Both the position numbers and the translations under genes were made by a program. The notes under the pieces are model-generated. The model did no database searches and was not told where the DNA came from. It was given only the letters and a program-made list of their open reading frames with translations. Source: JBFAPK01 sp040676675 (lineage in GTDB: Bacteria; Actinomycetota; Actinomycetes; Mycobacteriales; Micromonosporaceae). Taken from it: a stretch of DNA of 64,000 bases. Positions 8,568 through 17,101 of this stretch are shown piece by piece; position 1 is the first letter of the stretch; each line of letters starts with the position of its first letter. The stretch covers positions 1-64,000 of the forward strand of contig NZ_JBFAPK010000015.1 in assembly GCF_040676675.1 (NCBI RefSeq), given 5' to 3'.

Positions 8568-9323
8568 CTATCCACGGCCCGGACCTGCCTGGGCCGTGCC
8601 GGTCGAGGCTGCCGCGGGTTTTGTGTGGAGCACTTCGCGGGCCTGTTCGGCGGCGCGGACGATGCTCTCGCTGATGAAGTCGAGGAAGCGGGCGATGTTC
8701 TCCAGGCGGGTCGCGGCGGGGGTGCCGGGGCCGAGGATGGCGACGCCTTCGCGCGCGGTTGCGACGAGCTGGTCGTTGGATCGGGCGCTCGCGATCGTCG
8801 CCTGGTAGAAGAGTTCGTCGTCGACGAGGTAGCGGTCGCGGCGGCGTTCGTCGCGCTCCCGGCGGACGAGGCTCTGGCCCTCCAGGAAGGCGATCGCCTT
8901 GGAGATGGACGCCGGGCTGACCTGGAGGCGCTGGGCGAGTTGGGACGCGGTGACGCTGCCCGCGTCGGTGGTGAACAGGCAGGTCACCACCCGGGCCGCC
9001 ATCTTGGGCAGGCCCGAGGCCATCAGGACGGTGGTGAGCGTCTCCTCGTACTCGGCCACGGCCTCGGTGTGGCGCCCGTCCGACTGGGCGGCCGACTCCG
9101 GCCTTCGCGAGGAGGCGGGCCGGCGCCGGTGGGCGCGGCGTTCGGTGGCGCGGTGGGCCAGGTCGGCGCGGTAGGCGGCGGGGCCGCCGTTGCGCATCAC
9201 CTCACGGGTGATCGTCGAGGTCGGACGGTCGAGACGCCGGGCGATCTCCGCGTACGGGAGGCTGTCGGCCAGCCCCAGCGCGATCTGCTGGCGTTCCTGC
9301 TGGGTGAGTCTGCCTCCCGGCAT
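8568..9323 (-). CDS. MarR/GbsR-like regulator with an added IS30-type HTH
   Basis: About 251 residues. Residues 1-47 form a helix-turn-helix of the kind found at the N-terminus of IS30 transposases (LTQQERQQIALGLADSLPY, then EIARRLDRPTSTITREV). A basic linker follows. Residues about 92-175 form a MarR/GbsR-type winged helix (SVTASQLAQRLQVSPASISK, FLEGQSLVRRERDERRRDRY). ATG 9323 has AAGGAG 7 nt upstream, so the longer in-frame start at 9395 is rejected. The gene is divergent from the DUF4097 gene, and the shared 235-bp gap is full of GTTGCAAC-like elements, probably its operators. Such regulators are commonly paired with DUF4097 proteins in actinomycetes. Confidence 0.82.
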   Translation of the reverse strand: MPGGRLTQQERQQIALGLADSLPYAEIARRLDRPTSTITREVMRNGGPAAYRADLAHRATERRAHRRRPASSRRPESAAQSDGRHTEAVAEYEETLTTVLMASGLPKMAARVVTCLFTTDAGSVTASQLAQRLQVSPASISKAIAFLEGQSLVRRERDERRRDRYLVDDELFYQATIASARSNDQLVATAREGVAILGPGTPAATRLENIARFLDFISESIVRAAEQAREVLHTKPAAASTGTAQAGPGRG

Positions 9324-9388
9324 CGCGATCTCCTTGATGGTCCGTCGTGCTGGTCCAGGATCCCCACCATAGCGTTCAGCTCTCATCC

Positions 9389-9499
9389 ATTGCAACGCTC
9401 GGGCGATTGTCGTTGCGTTCCCTTCATGGTCGTTGCAACATTTTTCCGCTCTCCACCTGCACCAATACTGATTCTATGCAACATGCTAGTTGCCGAAGT
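9389..9499. promoter_or_regulatory. cluster of GTTGCAAC-type operator sites
   Basis: The divergent gap contains TTGCAACG (9390-9397), CGTTGCG (9411-9417), the palindromic CGTTGCAACA (9431-9440), and GCAAC-N6-GTTGC starting near 9478, followed by another GCAAC near 9497. The spacing and repetition suggest cooperative binding by the MarR-like protein. No clean -10/-35 pair could be fixed. Confidence 0.5.
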
Positions 9500-9558
9500 A
9501 TGGAAAGCAACGTAGCGTTTCTCGTATCGGAAACAAGAAGCGAACACGGGAGAGCACG

Positions 9559-10224
9559 ATGCAGAAGTTCGATACCCCCGCCCCGATCTCCGCCGTCCTG
9601 GACATCCCCGCCGGGCGCGTCCAGTTCATCGCCGCGGACCGCTCCGACACCACCGTCGAGGTACTGCCCGCCAGTCCCACCAAGAGCCGCGACGTCCAGG
9701 CCGCCGAGCAGACCACCGTCTCCTACGCCGACGGCGTCCTGCGGATCCACACCCCCGGGCCGAAGAACTCGGTCTTCGGCCCCTCCGGATCCCTGGAGGT
9801 CACCGTTCAGCTGCCCGCCGGTTCGCGGATCGAGGGCAGGGCCGCCAGCTCCGAACTCCGTGGCGTCGGCCGCCTCGGCGACGTCGCCTTCGAGGGCGCG
9901 TACCGCCAGATCAAAATTGACGAGGCCGAGAGCGTCCGCCTCACCGCCGTCGACGGCGACGTCGAGGTCGGCCGGCTCACCGGCCCCGCGGAGATCAGCA
10001 CCGCACGGGGCGACATCCGGATCGGCGAGGCCGTGCGCGGCGAGGTCGTGCTCCGTACCCAGTCCGGCGACATCTCGATCGTCGCCGCCGCCGGCGTCTC
10101 GGCCGCCCTGGACGCCGGCACCGACCACGGCCGGATCAGCAACGCCCTCAAGAACGACGGCACCGCGGAGCTCGACATCCGCGCCACCACCTCCCACGGC
10201 GACATCACCGCCCGCAGCCGCTGA
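9559..10224 (+). CDS. DUF4097 beta-helix-like protein
   Basis: 221 residues and no signal peptide. It consists of repeated short beta strands typical of the DUF4097 (adhesin-like) fold: FDTPAPISAVLDIPAGRVQF, IEGRAASSELRGVGRLGDV, VRLTAVDGDVEVGRLTG, TARGDIRIGEAVRGEV, LRTQSGDISI and ATTSHGDITARSR. The biochemical role of the family is unknown. ATG 9559 is preceded by GGGAGAG; an upstream in-frame ATG at 9490 lies in the operator region and is less likely. It is divergent from the MarR-like gene, which probably represses it. Confidence 0.82.
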   Translation: MQKFDTPAPISAVLDIPAGRVQFIAADRSDTTVEVLPASPTKSRDVQAAEQTTVSYADGVLRIHTPGPKNSVFGPSGSLEVTVQLPAGSRIEGRAASSELRGVGRLGDVAFEGAYRQIKIDEAESVRLTAVDGDVEVGRLTGPAEISTARGDIRIGEAVRGEVVLRTQSGDISIVAAAGVSAALDAGTDHGRISNALKNDGTAELDIRATTSHGDITARSR

Positions 10225-10247
10225 GCGGGCGGATCGGGTACGCGAGA

Positions 10248-10278
10248 ACGGGCCGGCCAGGAGTCCTGGCCGGCCCGT
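10248..10278. terminator. bidirectional hairpin terminator
   Basis: A perfect 13-bp stem (10248-10260 with 10266-10278, ACGGGCCGGCCAG arm) has a 5-nt loop. It sits between the convergent DUF4097 (+) and L,D-transpeptidase (-) genes. Confidence 0.75.
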
Positions 10279-10294
10279 CCCGATGGTGCTGGCG

Positions 10295-11569
10295 TCAGGG
10301 GGTGGTGGCGGGAGTCGGATCGCCGGACGACTCGTCCGAGGGCTCCTCGTACGGGATCGCGCTGCCCTTGATGAACTCGTCCCAGCTCATGTTCCAGTCG
10401 GTCCAGCCGTTGCCGTTCTGGAGCTTGCGCTCGGTGTTCTTGACCGTGATCGGGTCGCCGATCCTGGTCTGGTTGAACAGCCACTCGCCCATCGCCTCGG
10501 AGACGTTCACGCAGCCGTGCGAGACGTTCTCCCGGCCCTGCTTCCCCTCGGACCAGGGCGCGGCGTGGATGAACTCGCCACCGTAGGTCAGCCGCTGGGC
10601 CCAGTCGATGTCGGTGACGTACCGGTTCGCCGGGTCGGGGTCGTCGCGGGTGTCGAAGGTCGTCTTCTTGAACTTCTCCATCACCACGGTGGTGCCGCTG
10701 GAGGACGGGGTGCTCGGCTTGCCGAGGCTGACCGGCAGGGTCTTGATGACCTGCCCGTCCTTCGTGACGGTCATCTGCTTGGTCTTGTTGTCGACCGACA
10801 TGATGAACGCCGAGCCGGTCTTGATATCGACCGTGACGTCCGAGGAGCCGTACACGTTGTTGCCCATCGGCAGGCCGCCGAGCTGCATCCGGTACGAGAT
10901 CTTGCTGTTGGCCTTCCAGAAGACCTTGGGCCGGAAGTGCACCTCGGTGGGGCTGATCCAGCGCCAGCCGCCCTCCTGGGGCGGGTCCGACTTCACCGTG
11001 AGTCGCCGTTGCACGTCGTCGCGGTAGTCCTGGGGGACCGCCTTGTTGAACTTGACGATCAGCGGCATCCCGACGCCGACCACCGCGCCGTCACCGAGGA
11101 AGCTCGTCGCCCGGTTCACGTTGGAGGGCTTGGCCATGGTGGTGAAGGTGTTGGTCGCCGTCGCGGTCTTGCCGTCGCTGTCGGTGACGTTCACGGTCGC
11201 GGTGTAGGTCGTGCCGTACTTCAACGCGCCGTTCGGCAGCCAGCTCTTGCCGTCCTTGCTCAGGGTGCCCTCGACGGCCTTGCCGGAGGCGTCCTTGAGC
11301 TCGACGGTGCTGTTCGTGGCGTCCTTGGTGGTGAAGACGATCTCGGTCGAGGCGGGTACGTCCTTCGCGTCGGCCGCCGGAGTGGTGATCGTCGCGCTCG
11401 CCTTGGCGGTCGGTGTCGGCCGGCCGCCCTGCCAGGCGGGCCCGTCACCGCCCTTGCTGCAGCCGCTGAGCGCGAGCGCGCCGGCGAGCACCGCCGGTAC
11501 GAGCAACCGCGCGCCGGCCCGCCACCTGCCGTGGGCACCCGGCATCAGCGCATTTCTGTCAGCTCGCAT
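10295..11569 (-). CDS. L,D-transpeptidase lipoprotein (Ig-like + YkuD)
   Basis: 424 residues. A lipoprotein signal with lipobox LSGC puts the lipidated Cys at residue 37. Two Ig-like domains follow (roughly 60-240), as in actinobacterial LdtMt2-type enzymes. The YkuD catalytic domain (about 245-385) has HAAPWSEGKQGRENVSHGCVN, with His and the SHGCVN nucleophile Cys intact. These enzymes make 3-3 peptide cross-links in peptidoglycan outside the membrane and are carbapenem targets. GAGGGAA precedes ATG 11569. A Pro/Thr-rich tail ends the protein. A paralogue lies immediately upstream on the same strand. Confidence 0.93.
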   Translation of the reverse strand: MRADRNALMPGAHGRWRAGARLLVPAVLAGALALSGCSKGGDGPAWQGGRPTPTAKASATITTPAADAKDVPASTEIVFTTKDATNSTVELKDASGKAVEGTLSKDGKSWLPNGALKYGTTYTATVNVTDSDGKTATATNTFTTMAKPSNVNRATSFLGDGAVVGVGMPLIVKFNKAVPQDYRDDVQRRLTVKSDPPQEGGWRWISPTEVHFRPKVFWKANSKISYRMQLGGLPMGNNVYGSSDVTVDIKTGSAFIMSVDNKTKQMTVTKDGQVIKTLPVSLGKPSTPSSSGTTVVMEKFKKTTFDTRDDPDPANRYVTDIDWAQRLTYGGEFIHAAPWSEGKQGRENVSHGCVNVSEAMGEWLFNQTRIGDPITVKNTERKLQNGNGWTDWNMSWDEFIKGSAIPYEEPSDESSGDPTPATTP

Positions 11570-11882
11570 GATTCCCTCACAGTCCTGGTCCCCCCGACCT
11601 GGTACCCATGGCCCATCGTCCCTAAAAGACGCACGGCGGCAAGCCTCCGTTGTCCCGCGTGTGAAGAAACACCGGGTGCAACCTGCGGATAAATCGGATA
11701 ATTGACGCTTATCGTCTATCGATTCGACTTGCCTTCGACGATTCTGCCACCCGTACGCCGGAGCCTGTCCCCAGCCGCCCGGCGACCGGCCCCCGGTCCC
11801 GCCCGTCCCCGGTCCCGCCGGGTGTCCGGTCCCGGCGGGCGGTGGGCGGCGGGATCGGCGGGCGGCGGGCGGCGGCGGGGTC
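11570..11882. other. intergenic region between two L,D-transpeptidase genes
   Basis: This 313-bp gap holds no gene I can support. Positions 11640-11750 are comparatively AT-rich and probably contain the promoter of the downstream transpeptidase. Positions 11755-11880 are a GGC-rich run with no clear hairpin. Confidence 0.4.
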
Positions 11883-13169
11883 TCAGCCGGCCGGGGTGGC
11901 CGTGGGTGTCCCGGCCGGGGACGGGGTCGCGGTGCCGCCCGGTGGCGCCGGGGCCGCGGCGGCGGCGGTCACCGGCAGGGCGCTGCCCTTGACGAACTCT
12001 TCCCAGGTCAGGTCCCAGGCCGTCCAGCCGTTGCCCGGCTCCAGCTTCCGCTCGGTGCCGCTCACCGTCACCGGGTCGCCGACCTTGGTCTTGCCGAAGA
12101 GCCACCGGGCGTTCGCGGTCGAGACGTTGACGCAGCCGTGCGAGACGTTGGTACGACCCTGCGAGCCGACCGACCAGGGGGCCGCGTGGATGTACTCGCC
12201 GCCCCAGGTCAGGCGCTGGGCGAAATCGATCGGAGTGACGTAACGGTTCGCCGGATTGGGATCGTCCCGGGTGTCGAAGACCGTCTTTTCCTTCTTGTCC
12301 ATCACGACCATGTGCCCGCTGGACGACGGGGTGCTCTTTTTGCCGAGGCTCACCGGCATCGTCTTGACCAGTACGCCGTTGTCGTAGACCGACATCTTCT
12401 TGGTCTTGTTGTCGACCTTCATCTCGAACTTGCTGCCGATCTTGGCGGTCGCCTTCCGGTCGACGTTGCCGTACCGCCCGTTGCTCAGCGGAATACCCTC
12501 CAGGCCGATCCGTACCGTCAGCCTGGTCCCCGGCTGCCAGTACTCCGGGGCGCGGTACCAGGCCTGCGTGCCGTTGCTCACCCAGTGCCAGGCGCCCGGC
12601 TGTGGCGGATCGGTCTGCACGAACATCCGCTTCTGCACCGCCGCGCGGTCCTTCTTCGGGATGCCCGGCGTGAACTCCACGACCACCGGCATCGCCACCC
12701 CGTACGTTCGGTCGTCGAAGAGGTAGAGCCCGGAGCCGATCACGGAGCGGGGCTTGGCCATCGTGGTGAACGTGGTCTTGCCGGTCGTCACCGCGCCGGT
12801 CGGCCCGGTGGCGGTGACCGTGGCCGTGTAGCTCTTCGAGTACTTGAGCGGGGCCGCGGGAACCCAGGAGGAGCCGTCCTCGCGCAGGGCGCCGGCGATC
12901 TTCGTACCGCCGTCGGCCGTCACCGTCACGTCGGTGACCCTGCCGCCGGTGACCCTCGTACCGATCTCGGTGCTGACCGGCTGCCTCGTGGCGCCGGACG
13001 CCGGAGAGAGGGCGAGCGCGAGCGGTACGGCCGGCGCGCTCGGGTTCGGACCGGTTGTCGTCTCGATGCTGATCAGCCGCGATCCGTGCGCCGTGCAGCC
13101 CGTCAGAGCCAGCGGCGTGATCGTCGCCAGGACAGCAACCATCGCCCAGCCGCGCGTGACCTTGCCCAT
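11883..13169 (-). CDS. L,D-transpeptidase lipoprotein (Ig-like + YkuD), second copy
   Basis: About 428 residues. A lipobox LTGC places the lipidated Cys at residue 25 from ATG 13169, which has GAGGTGGGG upstream; an in-frame start 40 codons earlier lacks these signals. The layout matches its neighbour: Ig-like region, then YkuD with SSGHMVVMDK, HAAPWSVGSQGRTNVSHGCVN and an intact Cys. A Pro/Thr/Ala-rich tail (about 410-428) resembles a cell-wall-spanning or disordered end. It forms 3-3 cross-links in peptidoglycan. The similarity and adjacency to the 10295-11569 gene suggest tandem duplication followed by divergence. Confidence 0.93.
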   Translation of the reverse strand: MGKVTRGWAMVAVLATITPLALTGCTAHGSRLISIETTTGPNPSAPAVPLALALSPASGATRQPVSTEIGTRVTGGRVTDVTVTADGGTKIAGALREDGSSWVPAAPLKYSKSYTATVTATGPTGAVTTGKTTFTTMAKPRSVIGSGLYLFDDRTYGVAMPVVVEFTPGIPKKDRAAVQKRMFVQTDPPQPGAWHWVSNGTQAWYRAPEYWQPGTRLTVRIGLEGIPLSNGRYGNVDRKATAKIGSKFEMKVDNKTKKMSVYDNGVLVKTMPVSLGKKSTPSSSGHMVVMDKKEKTVFDTRDDPNPANRYVTPIDFAQRLTWGGEYIHAAPWSVGSQGRTNVSHGCVNVSTANARWLFGKTKVGDPVTVSGTERKLEPGNGWTAWDLTWEEFVKGSALPVTAAAAAPAPPGGTATPSPAGTPTATPAG

Positions 13170-13374
13170 CCCCACCTCGGTTCGCTCGCGTCCTGCTGCC
13201 CATGGTGCCCGACGACGCGGAAATTTTATGCCCGCCTCTGGCCGGCTGAGGCTTATTAGGGTATTTGCCCCTTCCAGGGGGATATGCACGGGCGGGGGCG
13301 CGGCCGGGTGGCCGGGGGGATCTGATTGGAGGTCCCCTCGGGACGCGTGTTAAGGTTCTCCCCGTTGTCAGCGA

Positions 13375-13450
13375 GCGCCGCTAGCTCAACTGGCAGAGCA
13401 GCGGACTCTTAATCCGCGGGTTCGGGGTTCGAGTCCCTGGCGGCGCACCA
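13375..13450 (+). tRNA. tRNA-Lys (CTT)
   Basis: A complete cloverleaf. The acceptor GCGCCGC (13375-13381) pairs with GCGGCGC, and CCA is at 13448-13450. The anticodon arm GCGGA/TCCGC has loop CTCTTAA with CTT at 13408-13410. T loop TTCGAGT is present. Its 3' 49 bases are duplicated at 19887-19935, showing that an integrative element used this gene as attachment site and left it intact. Confidence 0.97.
13402..13450. repeat. attachment-site repeat inside tRNA-Lys (left)
   Basis: Forty-nine bases from the anticodon stem to CCA, identical to 19887-19935. This copy is part of the functional tRNA-Lys gene and lies next to the integrase. Confidence 0.9.
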
Positions 13451-13460
13451 GCAGTACCGA

Positions 13461-13488
13461 GGGGATATAGCCAATTGGCTATATCCCC
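13461..13488. terminator. 28-bp perfect palindrome, element-borne tRNA terminator
   Basis: GGGGATATAGCCAA (13461-13474) is followed directly by its reverse complement (13475-13488). It lies 10 bp after tRNA-Lys, on the element side of the junction, and probably replaces the native terminator that now sits beyond the right att repeat (19944-19975). Confidence 0.65.
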
Positions 13489-13599
13489 TGGATCATGAGT
13501 GGGGCGCGGGTGGGACCCCGTGGTGCCCCACCTTTTCCGGGTGGAATCCCGGCTCTGACCTGCGGAGGTGTTGGTCGAGCCCTGCGGACTCTTGCTTGA

Positions 13600-13719
13600 C
13601 ACCATCGCGACTCCTGGAATGCTTACGTCGGCCTTGGCCCGCTCCACCAACTGCTGAGCGAACTCCACCTCCGCCGCCGTCGGCTGCGGAAGCTGAACAG
13701 CATTCTTCTTGTCTGCCAT
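13600..13719 (-). pseudogene. possible IS256-type transposase N-terminal remnant
   Basis: From ATG 13719 (AAGGA upstream) the first 35 or so residues (MADKKNAVQLPQPTAAEVEF, then AQQLVERAKAD) resemble the N-terminus of actinobacterial IS256-family transposases. The expected LVGPGGLL block and catalytic core are missing. The frame then runs without similarity into the antisense of tRNA-Lys, so I treat it as a fragment. Similarity is judged from memory of the family. Confidence 0.35.
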
Positions 13720-14006
13720 GACGTGGTCCTTCCCCGACAGGATCGACGTCCTGTCCAACGGACCACACCCAGGTCAAACGGAAATCTACGCAGTCCCTGA
13801 CGCTCTCGTCCTTGTTGCTCCAGCCTCGGGCGCAAGGCTCGACCCATGCTCGACGATGTCGTTCGTGACCGACGGTGGCCGATCGGTCAGGGCTGTAAGG
13901 ATCGGTCGGAGAGGACGCTGTGGTGTCCCTTGTCGTGTCGGCGGAGGCCGAGCCACGGGCCGATCCGTGGATGAGGGTAGATGTCGACGACGAGGTCGGC
14001 TGGTGG

Positions 14007-15288
14007 TCAGGCTTGGGATGCGCCACCGAGGCTGAGCCGGGTGCGGGCGACATCAAGGACGAACGAGGCTGTTGCCTCGGCGGCGTTGCGAGATGCTTCA
14101 GACAGGACGGTGGTGTAGATGTCGGCGGTGGTGATGATGCTTGAGTGGCCGAGCAGGTGTTGCACGACTTTGAGGTCGACGCCGGCGGCGAGGGCGAGCG
14201 ACGCGGCGCCGTGGCGAAGGTCGTGCAACCGCACCGGCGGTAGGTCCGCGTTGGCGATGAGTTTGCCGAGCCTGCGTGTGAGGTAGTCCGGACGCAGCTG
14301 CTGACCTTTGGCGTTGACGAACAGGTATCGGCCGGGGTTGCGGCCGGTTTCCCGTAGCGCGCGTTGGTGCAAGCGCCACTCGTTACGGAGCAGCCGGACG
14401 GTGGTGGCATCCAGAGCAATGGTGCGGCAACTGGTCGCGGACTTGGGTGGACCTACAACGTCCTGCCCGTCAACCACGACAATCTGCTCTTTCACCGTCA
14501 GGGTTGTGTCGTGGAGGTCGATGTCGGTCCAGCGCAGCGCGGCGACTTCGCCGCGGCGCAGGCCAGTCAGCGCGACCAACCACCAAAGAGCGAAGTGCGG
14601 GTCGTTGCGTATGGTTTTCAGGAAGGCGACCAGTTGCTGCCTGGTCCACACCGCGACTGCGGGGCGGACGCCGGTAGCCCGCCATTCGGCCACTCTGGTG
14701 GCCGTCCAAAGCACGGGGTGCACCTTGTGAGGCTTGGGCAGGCGGATCCGGGATGCCGGGTTGAGCGGGATGAAATCTTGCCGGACGGCCTCGGATAGGG
14801 CGCTGCGCAGCGTCGCCCGGATGCGATTCTGTGTCGAAGCAGCGAGCAGCCGACCGGACTTCGTGCGTCGGGTGCCGATGTTCAGGAATGCGGCCTGTAC
14901 GTGGCAGGCGCGCAGGTTCGCCAGCTCGATGTGGCCGATAGCCGGGATCAGGTGATTGTGCACATGCTCGCGGTATGCGCGCAGGGCCGTCGGCCGGATC
15001 TGCCCCTCTATGGCCGCCAGCCACTGCGTCAGCCACCGCTGCAGCGTCAGCGTCTGCCCCGCCGCCCTGTTCTCGGGCATCGCCAACAGCTTCAGCCGGG
15101 CCTGCTCGGCCGCCATAGCCACCACGACGAACCCGGGTGCGGCCACCAGTCATCGTCGGTACGTAAGCGGTGAAGTACCAGCTGCCGTGCTCAGGCTCGG
15201 TGAGCCCCGGGCACTTCTCGTTGAGTTGGCGCTTGGTCGTCGCGTCACGACAACCACATCACTGAAACACTGACTCCAACTGACCCAT
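14007..15288 (-). pseudogene. tyrosine site-specific integrase, disrupted at the N-terminus
   Basis: The catalytic part is intact: TGLRRGE (Arg), HDLRHGA (His-x-x-Arg), GHSSIITTADIYTTV (His and the Tyr nucleophile). A SAM-like N-terminal domain (about 35-115 of the intact frame) precedes it. Reading further upstream restores the usual start of this family. ATG 15288 with AGGAG 8 nt before it gives MGQLESVFQ, then TGA (15261-15259) at codon 10, then CGCRDATTKRQLNEKCPG and SWYFTAYVPTMTGGRTRVRR. Near 15112-15120 the frame shifts by one base into the catalytic frame. Two lesions in a recognisable gene argue for a pseudogene. A product from GTG 15146 or ATG 15116 would lack the arm-type DNA-binding domain. 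Confidence 0.8.
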
Positions 15289-15484
15289 GTCAATACTCCT
15301 GATCGCCGACTGCGTCGTCCGCAGCCCGCCGGGAAGCCTCAGTCGATTGCGGCTAGAGGGCAGCTTCCCTGAACTGACCTATTGCTGCGTCGCACAGAAT
15401 CGCACAAGGCGACAACGCTTAGCGCAGTCATCGGGTCAAGCCCGGCCTGTGCGTCCCGGTCAATCTGCCATTGGTGCCAATTTG

Positions 15485-15503
15485 GGTACCGACAATCGGT
15501 ACC
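15485..15503. promoter_or_regulatory. 19-bp operator-like palindrome upstream of the integrase
   Basis: GGTACCGA (15485-15492), CAA, TCGGTACC (15496-15503) is a perfect 8-bp dyad. It lies about 200 bp upstream of the integrase start in a 475-bp stretch (15289-15765) with no supported gene. It could be the operator of a lost phage-type or excision regulator. Confidence 0.45.
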
Positions 15504-15765
15504 TTAATGGTGTAGAGCCGGGCTCTGGCGACTGCTCTGATCGACCGCGTTCGGTTTAGAGCTGTCCGCGGCCTGTCCGCCGGCCGCGCCCAATGCTTCA
15601 TCAATGCGCCCGATGTCCGCCCGACGAGGCTACGAGTTTGCCCGAGGCGCTAACGGATGTGGGCCCCTGCCCCGGAGAGGGCGGCAGGGCAGGGGCCAGC
15701 GGAAGGCGGCGAAGGCCGCTCTCCCGGGCGCTCAATGGGGATGGCTGCTCAACCCGGAGCGCGAA

Positions 15766-16236
15766 CTACATCAGGCCGGGATGAACCTCGGCCCGGCGAA
15801 AGCGCTTGCTGATCCGGCGACGCGTCGCCGCCAGGGCCGCCGCGCCTTCTGCCCCAGACTTCTTGTCGTGGTGCCACTCGCACAGCGCTCGCAGGTTCTC
15901 TTGGCTGTGGTCGTCGCCGCGCCGCTTGTGGTCGACGTCGACGGCCCGCTCCTTGCACCGCTCGTCATCGGCGCTCGTTGCCTCGCAGCGGTAGCCGGCG
16001 TCGTCCTTGCGGATCTTGTCCCAGTTCGAGGGGAGCCGGTCGCGCCGGTCGCTGTTCTGCCAGCCGGGCAAGCGGCTTCCCCTTATCGGAAGAGTGATGG
16101 TCCCGGCGACGTATGCACGGATGCTGCTGAGGACCCAGTTCGGGGGTATATACAGCGAAGCCGGCGGAGCAGCGAGCCTGCGAACCGTCGTGGCCCCGGA
16201 GGGGCCTCTACAGCGGAGCCGTCTACTGCTCACCAT
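15766..16236 (-). CDS. HNH endonuclease
   Basis: Up to 156 residues. The C-terminal half matches phage and ICE HNH nucleases: RGSRLPGWQNSDRRDRLPSN, RKDDAGYRCEAT, two CxxC-type Cys positions, AVDVDHKRRGDDHSQENLRA and LCEWHHDKKSGAEGAAA. The core supplies the DH, N and H metal and catalytic positions. These enzymes nick or cut DNA and often accompany phage packaging modules. The first 50 or so residues from ATG 16236 do not resemble the family, and no ribosome-binding site decides the start, so the N-terminus may be degraded. No terminase is seen nearby. It is cargo of the tRNA-Lys element. Confidence 0.7.
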   Translation of the reverse strand: MVSSRRLRCRGPSGATTVRRLAAPPASLYIPPNWVLSSIRAYVAGTITLPIRGSRLPGWQNSDRRDRLPSNWDKIRKDDAGYRCEATSADDERCKERAVDVDHKRRGDDHSQENLRALCEWHHDKKSGAEGAAALAATRRRISKRFRRAEVHPGLM

Positions 16237-16521
16237 GTTGACCCCGAAGGGGGTCTCTGCCGGTTCGCAGCTTCACTGTTTAACCCTTACATCTATGTAT
16301 CCGGTGTCGGCAGCCACGAAGTCAGGGCGCCAGCAGAGTGAGCTGAGCCTCACTTGCAGGATCTCCTCCGGACCCGAAGGGGCCTCGCCATACTCTCAGC
16401 GCAAGGACAACTCCAGCCGCAGTGACCGACCCGGACGGATCTACCAAGCGGCATTACCGACTGGCCGGCGGTCGCTAGGGCTGGACGGTCGAGGTGTCGT
16501 AATGCTGATCTGGCGAGGCAT

Positions 16522-17097
16522 TCAACCGCAGAGTTGCCACTCCAGCCCAGTCAGCGAGACCACCACGCCCAGTAAGGGGCCTTCGAGGTCTGCTTCGGTG
16601 ATGTGGCCGCCGACGTAGTCGGCGATGAGGTGTAGGGCGGCGACCAGTCCGAGGACTTCTGGTTCGCGGCGCATCTGGGCCTGCACGGCGGAGTGCAGTG
16701 GGTGCGGGCCCTTGCCGGATGGCTGGAACGATCGAAGCGGCTCGGTCCACTCGACCCTGCGGCCGTTGCGGGCGTGCACGATCACATTGGTGCCGTCACC
16801 GCCCTTGATTACCTGGAGTAGTTCGGTGCCTTCGGAAAGGCGTGCCGCCGTCGCCGGGGTGGCCGTCGCGCCGGCGCTGTCCTCGTAGCAGAAGGTCCAG
16901 GTACCGACGGTGCCGCAGCGGATGATTGTGTTGGGTCTGCCCTGTTGGTACGCCTCAAGCTCGGTGTACAGCGTCAGCCGGTCCGGGTCACCACCGAGGG
17001 TGGTGATCACCTGAGCTGGGTCGCGGCCAGAAATGAAGGTCAAACAGAAGCTGACGCGCCTACCATCCACGGCCCAGGCCCAGGGATCATCAATCAT
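16522..17097 (-). CDS. DUF6461-like protein, candidate immunity protein
   Basis: 191 residues, soluble, no signal peptide. The opening WAWAVDGRRVSFCLTFISG followed by RDPAQVITTLGG matches the actinobacterial DUF6461 pattern (a CVTFVRGLDP-like stretch). The function of the family is not established. ATG 17097 has GAGG 5 nt upstream and begins 4 bp after the stop of the nuclease remnant, so the two were co-translated. An immunity role against the upstream nuclease domain is suggested by this order only. Codon use is less GC-biased than in chromosomal neighbours, as expected for element cargo. Confidence 0.55.
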   Translation of the reverse strand: MIDDPWAWAVDGRRVSFCLTFISGRDPAQVITTLGGDPDRLTLYTELEAYQQGRPNTIIRCGTVGTWTFCYEDSAGATATPATAARLSEGTELLQVIKGGDGTNVIVHARNGRRVEWTEPLRSFQPSGKGPHPLHSAVQAQMRREPEVLGLVAALHLIADYVGGHITEADLEGPLLGVVVSLTGLEWQLCG

Positions 17098-17101
17098 TGC
17101 C

